NCBI GenBank assembly: GCA_964594965.1
Contig: CAZQMX010000001.1
Coordinates: 1-64,000, forward strand
Length of the DNA stretch: 64,000 bases
Reading direction: 5' to 3'
Source: CAZQMX01 sp964594965
Lineage (GTDB): Bacteria > Patescibacteriota > Minisyncoccia > Portnoybacterales > UBA2143
How positions within the stretch are numbered: position 1 is the stretch's first letter; each line of letters begins with the position of its first letter. The translations under genes were made by a program, and so were the position numbers. Positions 50,475-58,292 of the stretch are shown here, in pieces. The notes under the pieces are model-generated. The model ran no database searches. It was not told where the DNA came from and worked only from the letters and a program-made list of their open reading frames with translations.

Positions 50475-51461
50475 ATGAAAAAACTAATTATCGCCAATAA
50501 AAAGAAATTTATCTTTTTTTTCATTTCCGTTTTTCTATTCTCCTTCCTTTTAATTGGTGGGATTTTGTATGTTAATCTCCAGATTAATATTCCTTTAAGT
50601 AATCAAGAGAATCAAAAGAATTTTCTTATTGAAAAAGGCGAAGGATTAAAAGAAGTTGCTCTACATTTGGAAGAAAAGGAAATAATCAAAGATGATCTTT
50701 GGTTTGTAATTTATGTCTTTTCCAAAGGCCGGGCAGGGAATTTAATGGCAGGGGAATATTTATTAAGCCCTTCCTTGACTATTCCTGAAATAACTCAGAA
50801 GATTACTTACGGAAACGCTCTTTCAACTGAAATTGAAGTTGTTATTCCAGAAGGGTTTACTCTAAGAAAAATTGATGCTCGTCTGGCTGCTAATGGTCTA
50901 ATTAAGGAAGGCAATCTAATGGCTTCTTCAAGAAAACTAGAAGGATATTTATTCCCTGACACTTATCGATTTGAAAAGGAATCCACTCTAAATGAAATTA
51001 TTGATAAAATGACCGATAATTTTAACAAGAAGGTTAATCAGGAATTAAGGGATGAAATCACCAGACAAGGAAAAACACTAGACGAGATAATCATTATGGC
51101 CAGTTTAATTGAAAAGGAAGTTCCGATTTACGAAGACAGGCGAATTGTTTCAGGAATATTCTGGAATCGGATTAGAGATAATTATCCGCTTCAATCCTGC
51201 GCTACAATTGCCTACATCCTAGATATTGATAAATGGAAATATTCAACTGAGGATACCAAGGTTGATTCGCCTTATAATACGTATAAATACAAAGGGCTAC
51301 CGCCTAATCCAATTAACAATCCGGGACTTTCGGCAATTAAAGCCGCGATTTATCCAACAGAAACAGATTACTATTTCTTCCTCTCCGCTCCGGACGGAAC
51401 AACTATCTTTTCGAAAACAAACGAAGAACATAATGAGAATAAGGCCAAGTATTTGAATTAG
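50475..51461 (+). CDS. mltG: Endolytic murein transglycosylase
   Basis: 328 residues. One membrane anchor (about 10-30), LysM-like subdomain, then KLEGYLFPDTYRFEK (about 155-169), the catalytic Glu in IIMASLIEKEVPI (about 211), and IAYILDIDKWKYS..DSPYNTYKYKGLPPNPINNPG. It cuts nascent glycan strands and so sets peptidoglycan strand length. Start lies 0-1 bases after the nested hairpin. Confidence 0.93.
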   Translation: MKKLIIANKKKFIFFFISVFLFSFLLIGGILYVNLQINIPLSNQENQKNFLIEKGEGLKEVALHLEEKEIIKDDLWFVIYVFSKGRAGNLMAGEYLLSPSLTIPEITQKITYGNALSTEIEVVIPEGFTLRKIDARLAANGLIKEGNLMASSRKLEGYLFPDTYRFEKESTLNEIIDKMTDNFNKKVNQELRDEITRQGKTLDEIIIMASLIEKEVPIYEDRRIVSGIFWNRIRDNYPLQSCATIAYILDIDKWKYSTEDTKVDSPYNTYKYKGLPPNPINNPGLSAIKAAIYPTETDYYFFLSAPDGTTIFSKTNEEHNENKAKYLN

Positions 51462-51490
51462 TTCGAGTCCGGTTAGAGGAGCCCTGATAC

Positions 51491-51519
51491 AAACCGCACG
51501 GTTGCGCGGTTTTTTTCGT
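51491..51519 (+). terminator. Terminator of mltG
   Basis: AAACCGC..GCGCGGTTTTTTT. Just before it (51463-51484) GTTCGAGTCCGG..AGGAGCC resembles a tRNA 3' fragment. Confidence 0.8.
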
Positions 51520-51555
51520 ACCGAGGGCAGGACATTTCGGGGGTGTTCGAACCTA

Positions 51556-51584
51556 TTGAATTTTAATTGAAAATAGATTATCTT
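51556..51584 (+). promoter_or_regulatory. Promoter of the structured RNA at 51591
   Basis: TTGAAT (51556-51561), 17 nt, TATCTT (51579-51584); 6 nt before the first base of the closing stem. Confidence 0.6.
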
Positions 51585-51590
51585 TTTATT

Positions 51591-51850
51591 AAGAAATAGA
51601 TATCTTGTATAAAATCCGGTAACTTTGAGCAACGTCATAGCCTCAAAAGAGGACTGGCGAAAAGTACGAATTCTTTTTGTGGTCTATGCGACTTTGAAAA
51701 AGTTTATGGGCTTTCCAAAAGTGGTCACGAAAATTTAAGGGGGTGCTACCATAAATAGCTCGTTGATATAGTTGTCCGGAAACCAAATCCCTCCTGGATA
51801 TCTATTTCTTAAAATCAAAGAAGAGAGATTGCGTTTTTCTCTCTTCTTTT
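51591..51850 (+). ncRNA. Unassigned large structured RNA, about 220 nt plus terminator
   Basis: Ends are joined by a perfect 14 bp stem AAGAAATAGATATC (51591-51604) / GATATCTATTTCTT (51797-51810). Inside, CCTC-AAAA-GAGG, GTC.ATAG / CTATG.GAC, ACTTT-GAAA-AAGT, TTTATGG / CCATAAA and CCGG / CCGG pairs can form. No ORF of note, no Shine-Dalgarno site. A promoter precedes and a terminator (AGAAGAGAGA / TCTCTCTTCT) follows. It does not show RNase P, tmRNA or SRP signatures that I can recognise. Length and position between genes are compatible with known large RNAs such as raiA, which I cannot test. Confidence 0.7.
51819..51850 (+). terminator. Terminator of the structured RNA
   Basis: AGAAGAGAGA-TTGCGTTT-TTCTCTCTTCT followed by TTTCT. 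Confidence 0.8.
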
Positions 51851-51918
51851 CTGTTCAACAAATAAGTTCGAAAGTCGTCCCATCGGGGGAGCCAGATTAT
51901 CAAGATTCAAACCGAGAC

Positions 51919-51947
51919 TTGACAAGGCCCTATAAATGAAATAAGAT
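51919..51947 (+). promoter_or_regulatory. Promoter of rplJ-rplL
   Basis: TTGACA (51919-51924), 17 nt, TAAGAT (51942-51947). Transcripts start shortly before the L10 leader. Confidence 0.75.
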
Positions 51948-51956
51948 TTATGTAGC

Positions 51957-52050
51957 TGTAGACAATAGGTGGCTTTGGCGGAAATCCTATCGAGGCGAGT
52001 GCCTTTTAATTGTCTACATATTCGTAGGCATTTTTAATTTTTTGTCTGAA
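51957..52050 (+). promoter_or_regulatory. Ribosomal protein L10 leader with overlapping terminator
   Basis: TGTAGACAAT (51957) pairs with ATTGTCTACA (52009-52018); inside, AATAGG..ATCCTAT and GAGGCGAGTGCC are the conserved L10-binding elements. AGTGCCT can instead pair with AGGCATT (52026-52032), which is followed by a T-rich run, giving a terminator that excludes the leader fold. L10 (with L12) would bind and repress its own operon. Confidence 0.75.
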
Positions 52051-52092
52051 TTTTAGAGCCGTAGGCGAATAAAATTTAGGAACAAAACATTA

Positions 52093-52190
52093 ACCCGCCC
52101 AAATTTTCGCGGAGCGAAAAATTGTGGCGGGTGCTCAATTCTGATAACTAAAAATTCTTCTTCGCCCAGGGCGAATTGAATTTTTAGACA
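52093..52190. other. Two further hairpins in the rplJ leader
   Basis: ACCCGCC..AATTTTCGC-GGA-GCGAAAAATT..GGCGGGT (about 52093-52134) and CTAAAAATTC..TTCGCCC-AG-GGCGAA..GAATTTTTAG (about 52148-52187), the latter ending 12 nt before the rplJ ATG. Together with the RNA and leader above they account for the whole 51462-52198 gap. Confidence 0.6.
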
Positions 52191-52198
52191 CAATTGGC

Positions 52199-52711
52199 AT
52201 GATTACCAAAGAAAAGAAAAAAGAAATAGTTAAGGATTTAATCGACAAACTATCCCGCCAGAAATCGGTTGTCTTTTTTGACTATACCGGCCTGAAGGTT
52301 AATCAAAGCCAGGAATTAAGAAGCAAATTAAGAGAAGAAGAAATTGATTGCCAGATTAGTAAAAAAACCCTAATTGATTTGGCTTTAGAAAAAGCCGGTT
52401 TAAAAGATATTAAGGTCAAGGAATTAGCCGGTCGGATTGGTTTGGTTTTTGGATACAAGGACGAAGTTTTACCAGCCAAGATTCTATATGATTTTTCAAA
52501 GGAAAATAAGGATCTTAAAATTATTTCCGGTTTAATTGACGGCGAATTCTTAGGAAACGAGGCTATTCTTGAATTAGCCAAATTACCCTCTAAACAGGAA
52601 TTACTTTCAAAACTGGTTGGCAGTATTTCATCTCCAATCTTCGGATTACATAATACCTTACAAGGTAATTTACAAAAGTTGATTTATATATTAAAGTCGT
52701 GTAAAGTATAA
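52199..52711 (+). CDS. rplJ: 50S ribosomal protein L10
   Basis: 170 residues. KKEIVKDLIDKLSRQKSVVFFDYTGLKVNQSQELRSKLRE, LKVIKKTL-like QISKKTLIDLALEKA and the C-terminal helix that binds L12 dimers. It forms the base of the ribosomal stalk. The leader upstream indicates autoregulation. Confidence 0.95.
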   Translation: MITKEKKKEIVKDLIDKLSRQKSVVFFDYTGLKVNQSQELRSKLREEEIDCQISKKTLIDLALEKAGLKDIKVKELAGRIGLVFGYKDEVLPAKILYDFSKENKDLKIISGLIDGEFLGNEAILELAKLPSKQELLSKLVGSISSPIFGLHNTLQGNLQKLIYILKSCKV

Positions 52712-52730
52712 TTTAAGAAAGGGCAAAACT

Positions 52731-53225
52731 ATGGCAGAAGAAAACAAGAAGGAAGAAACTCCTAAAGAGGAGGCTCCTAAAAAAGAAGAGGCGCCAACAC
52801 CTGAGAAAAAAGAAAAGGAAGTTCCCGCCCCGTCGGCGGACAAGGAGGTGCCAAAGAAATTCAAAGACTTAGTCAAACAAATTGAAGAACTAAGTGTTTT
52901 GGAATTAGCCGAATTGGTTAAAGTTCTAGAGGATAAGTTTGGTGTCAGTGTCCCGCAGTACAGCGGGATTGCTCCGGCTGCCGGAGGCGCTCCAGCTGAA
53001 GGCGGAGAAGAAAAAAGCATCTTTGACATCGAGCTCAAAAGCTCTGGTGACCAGAAAATCAGTGTTATTAAGGTGGTTAAAGAAATTACAGACCAAGGAT
53101 TAAAAGAAGCTAAAGAAATTGTTGATAGCGCTCCGAAAGTTATCAAACAGGGCGTTAAAAAAGAAGAAGCCGAAGAAATCAAAAAGAAACTAGAAGAAGC
53201 CGGCGCAACAGTAGAATTAAAATAA
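52731..53225 (+). CDS. rplL: 50S ribosomal protein L7/L12 with N-terminal extension
   Basis: 164 residues against the usual 120-130. An extra Lys/Glu/Pro-rich tail (1-42) precedes the dimerisation part (FKDLVKQIEELSVLELAELVKVLEDKFGVS); the hinge contains VPQYSGI encoded by the palindrome TCCCGCAGTACAGCGGGA; the C-terminal domain (FDIELKSSGDQKISVIKVVKEITDQGLKEAKEIVDSAP) is standard. It recruits translation factors. AAAGGG precedes the ATG. Confidence 0.95.
   Translation: MAEENKKEETPKEEAPKKEEAPTPEKKEKEVPAPSADKEVPKKFKDLVKQIEELSVLELAELVKVLEDKFGVSVPQYSGIAPAAGGAPAEGGEEKSIFDIELKSSGDQKISVIKVVKEITDQGLKEAKEIVDSAPKVIKQGVKKEEAEEIKKKLEEAGATVELK
52951..52968. repeat. CCCGCAGTAC palindrome inside rplL
   Basis: TCCCGCAGTACAGCGGGA, one mismatch from the palindrome in the tRNA intron and in the 47828 terminator; encodes hinge residues of L7/L12. 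Confidence 0.65.
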
Positions 53226-53262
53226 CTATTTATCCAAATCTTGATTTGGTAGTAAATAGTTA

Positions 53263-53327
53263 TCCTGAGGAGCAAAGCGACGAAGGATCTATAACTAACA
53301 GATTCTTCGCTAACGCTCAGAATGACG
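53263..53327. repeat. CCTGAGGAGC repeat family, paired unit
   Basis: TATCCTGAGGAGCAAAGCGA CGAAGGATCT, then AGATTCTTCGCTAACGCTCA GAATGACG: two inverted arms. Nearly identical to 54659-54720. Confidence 0.8.
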
Positions 53328-53345
53328 GAGGGACTATCATTATCC

Positions 53346-53921
53346 ATGGCTAAAGAAATTTTAGAACAACTTTTCGACTCACCAGTTAAAGTTAAATTAC
53401 TTAAGCTATTCCTAAGGAATACAAGCGATTCTTTTGAATTAAAAGATATTATCAGACGAACCAGAAGCAATCCTTCTATTTGCCGCAATCAGATAAAGAA
53501 GTTAGAAAATATTAAACTGATAAAAGGTAAATTCAAAGGAAGAGCCAAGGCCTATAGTGTTAACTCTGACTTTGACTTTTACAATGAGCTCAAAACATTG
53601 ATTTTGAAATCCAGCCCAGCTTCGAAGAATAAGCTGACTGGCCGGATAAAATCAATTGGAAGAATTAAATTAGGAATTATTTCTGGTATCTTTATTGACA
53701 GCGATAATTCAAGGGCAGATCTTTTAATAGTCGGAGACGCAATTAAAAGGAAGAAATTATCAGATTTTCTAAGAGAATTGGAAGCTGAAGTTGGTAAGGA
53801 AATTGATTATGTTGTTTTATCAACAGCTGAGTTTAAATATCGTTATGATATGTTTGATCGGTTTATCCGTGATTTTCTGGAAAAACCGCATGAAAAATTA
53901 ATCAACAGATTAAAGGTTTAG
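53346..53921 (+). CDS. Predicted transcriptional regulator with winged HTH
   Basis: 191 residues from the ATG at 53346 (an earlier start would be read from the repeat). N-terminal winged helix (ILEQLFDSPVKVKLLKLFLRN..DIIRRTRSNPSICRNQIKKLENIKLI) followed by a small alpha/beta domain (DNSRADLLIVGDAIKRKKLSDFLRELEAEVGKEIDYVVLS) resembling a minimal nucleotidyltransferase fold. CPR genomes carry many of these; target unknown. Confidence 0.75.
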   Translation: MAKEILEQLFDSPVKVKLLKLFLRNTSDSFELKDIIRRTRSNPSICRNQIKKLENIKLIKGKFKGRAKAYSVNSDFDFYNELKTLILKSSPASKNKLTGRIKSIGRIKLGIISGIFIDSDNSRADLLIVGDAIKRKKLSDFLRELEAEVGKEIDYVVLSTAEFKYRYDMFDRFIRDFLEKPHEKLINRLKV

Positions 53922-53952
53922 TTCATCTTTGGCAGGCCACGCCTTGTTGTAT

Positions 53953-54387
53953 ATGATTATTATTCCGCACATGCTAGTTGGAACAGCGATTGGCGTCCAT
54001 TCGAATAATATTGGAATGGCTTTTTTGTTTGGTTTAATTAGTCACTATCTGCTTGATCTTTTACCTCATTGGGAATATGTGGATGATATCGGAATAAGCA
54101 AGAGAAAAGACCTTATAAAAATACTCATCGATTTCATTATTGGCCTGATAATTGTTTCCTTTTTAATCTGGGATCAACCAGAAAAGATAATAATAGTTGG
54201 GTTTGCTCTTTTGGGTTCGCTTTTACCTGATTTCCTTATCTTCGGATACAAAGCCTTTGGAATAAAGATTCTAGAGGGTCATTACGATCTTCACCATAAG
54301 ATCCATTACTTTAAATACCTTTCTTTTTGGCAGGGATTACCAGCAACTTTGATTATCATAATATTATCTATTTTCCTAATAATCTGA
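53953..54387 (+). CDS. Membrane-bound metal-dependent hydrolase-like protein
   Basis: 144 residues from the ATG at 53953 (a TTG at 53929 is also possible). IPHMLVGTAIGVHS (His), FGLISHYLLDLLPHWEY (His, Asp, His) and GHYDLHHKIHYF are like the YdjM/DUF457-type integral membrane hydrolases; four membrane segments. Substrate unknown, perhaps lipid. Confidence 0.7.
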   Translation: MIIIPHMLVGTAIGVHSNNIGMAFLFGLISHYLLDLLPHWEYVDDIGISKRKDLIKILIDFIIGLIIVSFLIWDQPEKIIIVGFALLGSLLPDFLIFGYKAFGIKILEGHYDLHHKIHYFKYLSFWQGLPATLIIIILSIFLII

Positions 54388-54388
54388 C

Positions 54389-54615
54389 TTGTGGAAAACT
54401 AAAAAACACATTACCTAAGAGCGTCTGGGGATAAAATGTGGACAGGAAATAGGGGATTTTAATTAATTTGGCTTTAATAAGCCATTTTTTATTTTACCCC
54501 ATTAGAAATAAGGGTAATTTTAAGTGTTTGACATGCCTAATAAAGTAGCATAAAATGGGTATGAAGTGAATGATTGTGGATAAAAGTGGGGATAAGTATA
54601 TAAAATTGTGGATAA
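54389..54615. promoter_or_regulatory. Cluster of TGTGGA boxes upstream of mraZ
   Basis: TGTGGATAA occurs exactly at 54575-54583 and 54607-54615, GGGGATAAG between them, with weaker TTGTGGAAAA (54389) and TGTGGACAG (54437). The exact sequence equals a DnaA box complement (TTATCCACA), but the GTGG repeats downstream of the promoter also suit an MraZ operator. Confidence 0.5.
54528..54556 (+). promoter_or_regulatory. Promoter of the division/wall cluster
   Basis: TTGACA (54528-54533), 17 nt, TAAAAT (54551-54556); about 200 nt leader containing GTGG boxes and a CCTGAGG repeat. Confidence 0.7.
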
Positions 54616-54658
54616 CTGACTATTTTGTCTTAATCTTTGATTCAGATACAAAATATCA

Positions 54659-54720
54659 TCCTGAGGAGCGAAGCGATCGAAGGATCTGTACAAACAGATT
54701 CTTCGCTTTGCTCAGAATGA
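54659..54720. repeat. CCTGAGGAGC repeat family, paired unit
   Basis: CCTGAGGAGCGAAGCGATCG AAGGATCTG..CAGATTCTTCGCT TTGCTCAGAATGAC. Lies in the mraZ leader. Confidence 0.8.
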
Positions 54721-54758
54721 CAATTCTAAAAAACAAAAGTAATAAAATAATAATTGGC

Positions 54759-55190
54759 ATGCTCATTGGGGAATACAAACACATACTTGATGCTAAAAAA
54801 AGATTGGCTATTCCAGTCAAATTCAGGCGTTTTTTCAGCCAAGGAGCAGTCATTACCCGCGGAATTGATAATTGTTTGATTCTTTATCCGCTTAAGGAAT
54901 GGGAAAGTATGGCTGGTAAATTAGGTCAGTTGCCAGCCAGCCAGATTGAAGCAAGGAGTTTTGCTAGAATTATGCTGGCTGGGGCTATGGCAGTAAAATT
55001 TGACCGATTGGGTCGAATTCTTGTTCCGGACTATCTGAAAAAATATGCTTTTTTGAAAAAGGGCGCTGTCATTATCGGCTTATACAATCGTCTTGAAATC
55101 TGGGCAGAAGAGAAATGGGAGACCTATCGAGGAAAGGCTGAAAAGGAGGTCGGCGACTTAGCTGCTAAACTAGGGGAATTGGGCTTGTAA
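54759..55190 (+). CDS. mraZ: Transcriptional regulator MraZ
   Basis: 143 residues from the ATG at 54759. Two MraZ/AbrB-like halves: LIGEYKHILDAKKRLAIPVKFRRF and AVKFDRLGRILVPDYLKKYAFLKK. MraZ binds GTGG-type repeats before its own gene and regulates the dcw cluster. Longer in-frame starts would be inside the repeat and are unlikely. Next gene starts 1 base after. Confidence 0.93.
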   Translation: MLIGEYKHILDAKKRLAIPVKFRRFFSQGAVITRGIDNCLILYPLKEWESMAGKLGQLPASQIEARSFARIMLAGAMAVKFDRLGRILVPDYLKKYAFLKKGAVIIGLYNRLEIWAEEKWETYRGKAEKEVGDLAAKLGELGL

Positions 55191-55191
55191 T

Positions 55192-56109
55192 ATGCACCAG
55201 CCTGTCCTTCTAAACGAAGTTCTAAAATATCTTAATCCAGAATCAAACCAGGACTTTATTGACTGCACTTTTGGCTGGGGAGGCCATTCTTTAGAAATAC
55301 TAAAAAGAAACAAACCCAATGGTAAGGTTTTAGGAATAGAACGAGACAAAAAAGTTTTAGAGATTCTAGAAAAGGAAAGAAATGAAAAAAGATTAATTTT
55401 GGTTAATAATAATTTTTCTGACTTAGAGAGAATTGTTCAGGAAAATGAATTTCTGTCGGTTAACGGAATTCTCTTTGACCTGGGATTATCTTCCTGGCAA
55501 ATAGAGAAAAGCGGAAAGGGATTTAGTTTTATGAGAGATGAACCACTTTTAATGAATTATGAATCAGGAATTAGGAATCAAGAATTAACAGCCGCGACAA
55601 TCATCAACCAGTGGAGTAAAGAAGATTTAGAACAAATACTAAAAGAATACGGAGAAGAAAGATATGCCAGAAGAATAGCCCGAAAAATACATCAGAGCAG
55701 ACAAAAACAGAAAATTGAAACAACTGGCCAATTAGTTGAAATTATTAAAAAAGCAGTTCCAATTAATTATCAAAGAAGAAGAATCCCCCGAAAAAAAGCA
55801 AGCTTTTCACGGGGCAGGCATTTTGCAACTAAGACATTTCAGGCGTTAAGAATTGCGGTTAATGACGAATTAAATAATCTGGAAAAAGCTCTTCCCCAAG
55901 CATTAAAGATTTTGAATAAGAAAGGTCGAATAGTAATTATCTCTTTCCACTCTTTAGAAGACAGAATTGCTAAAAACTTTTTTCGTCAGAAAGCCAGAGA
56001 AGGGGAATTAGAAATTTTAATAAAAAAGCCCATTAGGCCAAGTCAGGAAGAAATTAAATTAAATCCTCGCAGCCGAAGCGCTAAATTAAGAGCGGCTGTG
56101 AAAATATAA
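55192..56109 (+). CDS. rsmH: 16S rRNA (cytosine(1402)-N(4))-methyltransferase
   Basis: 305 residues. HQPVLLNEVLKYLNP, FIDCTFGWGGHSLEIL (SAM site), FDLGLSSWQIEKSGKGFSF and the C-terminal VIISFHSLEDRIAKNFF and NPRSRSAKLRA are standard. It methylates C1402 of 16S rRNA. Around residues 122-130 MNYESGIRNQE is encoded by the AATTATGAATYAGGAATTAG repeat also found in murF, replacing the usual short MRMD segment. Confidence 0.95.
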   Translation: MHQPVLLNEVLKYLNPESNQDFIDCTFGWGGHSLEILKRNKPNGKVLGIERDKKVLEILEKERNEKRLILVNNNFSDLERIVQENEFLSVNGILFDLGLSSWQIEKSGKGFSFMRDEPLLMNYESGIRNQELTAATIINQWSKEDLEQILKEYGEERYARRIARKIHQSRQKQKIETTGQLVEIIKKAVPINYQRRRIPRKKASFSRGRHFATKTFQALRIAVNDELNNLEKALPQALKILNKKGRIVIISFHSLEDRIAKNFFRQKAREGELEILIKKPIRPSQEEIKLNPRSRSAKLRAAVKI

Positions 56110-56110
56110 A

Positions 56111-56440
56111 ATGTTCTCGCACTACGCCAAATCAAAAAAATTCAGGAGGGGGCACAATCGCGGCTTGGCTCTTTTAAGCGTTTTAGTTTTTTTCTCAGTA
56201 ATTTGTCTGGGATTTTTTTATTTAATCCAGACTAATAGTTTGGTTGGCCAGAGCTATAAGATCAGAGAACAGAAAAAGTATCTCGGAGAACTTGAAAACC
56301 AAAGGCATGATTTAGAAATTGAAATTGCCAGGATGCAATCACCAGCCAGCCTGGAAGAAATGATTCAATCATTGGATTTAATTGAAATCGGGCAAGTAAT
56401 TTATCTTGAGAGTGAAAAGGCCATGGCAACGATAAGATGA
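56111..56440 (+). CDS. ftsL: FtsL-like septum protein
   Basis: 109 residues. A basic cytoplasmic start (FSHYAKSKKFRRGHNRG), one membrane helix (about 19-41) and a coiled coil (REQKKYLGELENQRHDLEIEIARMQSPASLEEM). Size, topology and position between rsmH and ftsI identify it as FtsL-like. Overlaps ftsI by ATGA. Confidence 0.82.
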   Translation: MFSHYAKSKKFRRGHNRGLALLSVLVFFSVICLGFFYLIQTNSLVGQSYKIREQKKYLGELENQRHDLEIEIARMQSPASLEEMIQSLDLIEIGQVIYLESEKAMATIR

Positions 56441-58161
56441 AAAAAGATTGGCGGATTCATCTTCTAGTTATTATCATTTTCCTGATTGGGAGCGGGGTAT
56501 TAACCCGCTTGTTTTCTCTCCAGATTTTTCGTTATGACTATTACAGCGCCTGGGCCAAAGACCAGCATGAACTTTATCAAGAATTGGTTCCTCAACGGGG
56601 AGAAATCTTTATGCAGGATTTCTCAGCCAAGAAGAGAAATAATCAGAACCAGTATTATCCTTTGGCAATTAACAAGGAATTCCAACAAGTCTATGCTATT
56701 CCCCAGGATATTGACCAGGACAAAACAGAGGAAATATCCGAGAAACTCTCTTCTCTTATTGATTTAGATAAGGAAATAATCTTGAGCCGGATTAGCAAGC
56801 CAGATGATCCCTATGAACCATTAAAACATAAAATTAGTCAGGAGATTGCCAATCAGGTAGAAGAACTTAATATTTCCGGAATAAAATTAGGGCCGGAAAT
56901 CTGGCGGTATTATCCCAATGACGAATCAACCTGTCATTTAATCGGTTTTGTTGGCATGAGCGAAAAAGGAGACATTGGCCAATATGGATTAGAAAGATAT
57001 TATCAGGATGAATTAGGAGGCAAGGCTGGTTTTATTGCCGGGCAAAAAGATACTGCCGGCTATTGGATTCCTTCTTTGAGAGAAGATTTAGAACCAGCCG
57101 AAGACGGAGCCGATATTATCCTGACCATTGACCAAAATATCCAATTCAGGGCAGAAAGAGAATTAGAGAGAGTTATAGAAAGATGGCAGGCAGAAGCCGG
57201 GACAATTATTGTCCTTGAACCGGAAACCGGGGCAATCAGAGCAATGGCCAATTGGCCAACCTTTAACCCAAACCAATACATGAAGGTTGAAGAAATTGAT
57301 TCTTTTCTTAACCCTTCGGTCCAGAAAGTTTATGAACCAGGTTCTGTTTTTAAGGCCATTACCATGGCAGCCGGATTGGACAGCGGTAAAATTACTCCGG
57401 AAACAACCTATTACGATAAGGGAAGAATAACAATTAAAGGAAGTTTTATCAGTAATGTTGATGGCAGAACCTATGATTACCAAAATATGACTCAAGTTCT
57501 TGAAAAATCAATTAATACCGGGGCAGTTTTTGTCCAACAAGAAATTGGTCAGGAGATTTTCGCTGACTATGTCCAGAGATTCGGCTTTGGCCAGACAACC
57601 GGAGCCGATTTAATCGGAGAAGTCAACGGCAATATCTCCAATCTTTTTACTGGTCGGGAAATCAATTTAGCCACAATTTCATTTGGCCAGGGAATTACCG
57701 CTACGCCCTTGGGAATGCTTTCTGCTGTTGGGGCAATTGCTAATCAGGGAAAACTAATGCGTCCTTTTGTTGTTGAAAAGACAATCTGGCCGGATGGCAA
57801 GGAAGAAACCACCCAACCAGAAGTATTAAGGGAAACAATTTCTTCTCAATCAGCCAGGGAATTAACCAAAATGCTTGTCAGCGCCGTTGAAAACGGCTAT
57901 GGTAGACCTGCCCGGATTAGCGGCTATGATATTGCCGGCAAGACCGGTACAGCCCAGATAGCTGATTTGGAAAAGGGCGGCTATACCGAAGAAACCATTC
58001 ATAGCTTTATTGGTTACGCCCCTGCTTTTGACCCTAAGTTTGCTATTTTAATAAAGATTGATAAGCCCCAGGGTATTCGCTTTGCTTCTGATTCAGTTGG
58101 TCCGGTTTTCAGGGAATTAGCTGAGTATATTATTAACTATTTAGAAATACCTCCAGAGTAA
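56437..58161 (+). CDS. ftsI: Penicillin-binding protein 2/FtsI, cell-division transpeptidase
   Basis: 574 residues. One membrane anchor (about 8-28), a PBP dimerisation domain (VPQRGEIFMQDF), then the transpeptidase with SVFK in EPGSVFKAITM (about 305), SxN in EKSINTGAVF and KTG in AGKTGTAQ. It cross-links septal peptidoglycan. No PASTA domains follow. Confidence 0.95.
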   Translation: MKKDWRIHLLVIIIFLIGSGVLTRLFSLQIFRYDYYSAWAKDQHELYQELVPQRGEIFMQDFSAKKRNNQNQYYPLAINKEFQQVYAIPQDIDQDKTEEISEKLSSLIDLDKEIILSRISKPDDPYEPLKHKISQEIANQVEELNISGIKLGPEIWRYYPNDESTCHLIGFVGMSEKGDIGQYGLERYYQDELGGKAGFIAGQKDTAGYWIPSLREDLEPAEDGADIILTIDQNIQFRAERELERVIERWQAEAGTIIVLEPETGAIRAMANWPTFNPNQYMKVEEIDSFLNPSVQKVYEPGSVFKAITMAAGLDSGKITPETTYYDKGRITIKGSFISNVDGRTYDYQNMTQVLEKSINTGAVFVQQEIGQEIFADYVQRFGFGQTTGADLIGEVNGNISNLFTGREINLATISFGQGITATPLGMLSAVGAIANQGKLMRPFVVEKTIWPDGKEETTQPEVLRETISSQSARELTKMLVSAVENGYGRPARISGYDIAGKTGTAQIADLEKGGYTEETIHSFIGYAPAFDPKFAILIKIDKPQGIRFASDSVGPVFRELAEYIINYLEIPPE

Positions 58162-58292
58162 AAAAATAACCAATCACCAAGATACAAGATACAAACAAAT
58201 CTCAAACATCAATAATCAATCACCAAAAATTAATTTATTTGATTATTGATTATTATTTGGTTATTGTTTCTTGTTTCTTGATTATTTGAAAA
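58162..58292. repeat. AT-rich imperfect inverted repeat between ftsI and murF
   Basis: CAAGATACAAGATACAA (from about 58178) pairs with TTGTTTCTTGTTTCTTG (about 58264-58280); ATCAATAATCA pairs with TGATTATTGAT. The intergenic space is almost wholly this hairpin. Confidence 0.65.

Noticed and set aside
54389..54615. Replication origin
   Set aside because: No dnaA, dnaN or clear DUE here; only a few boxes, which fit an mraZ operator equally well.
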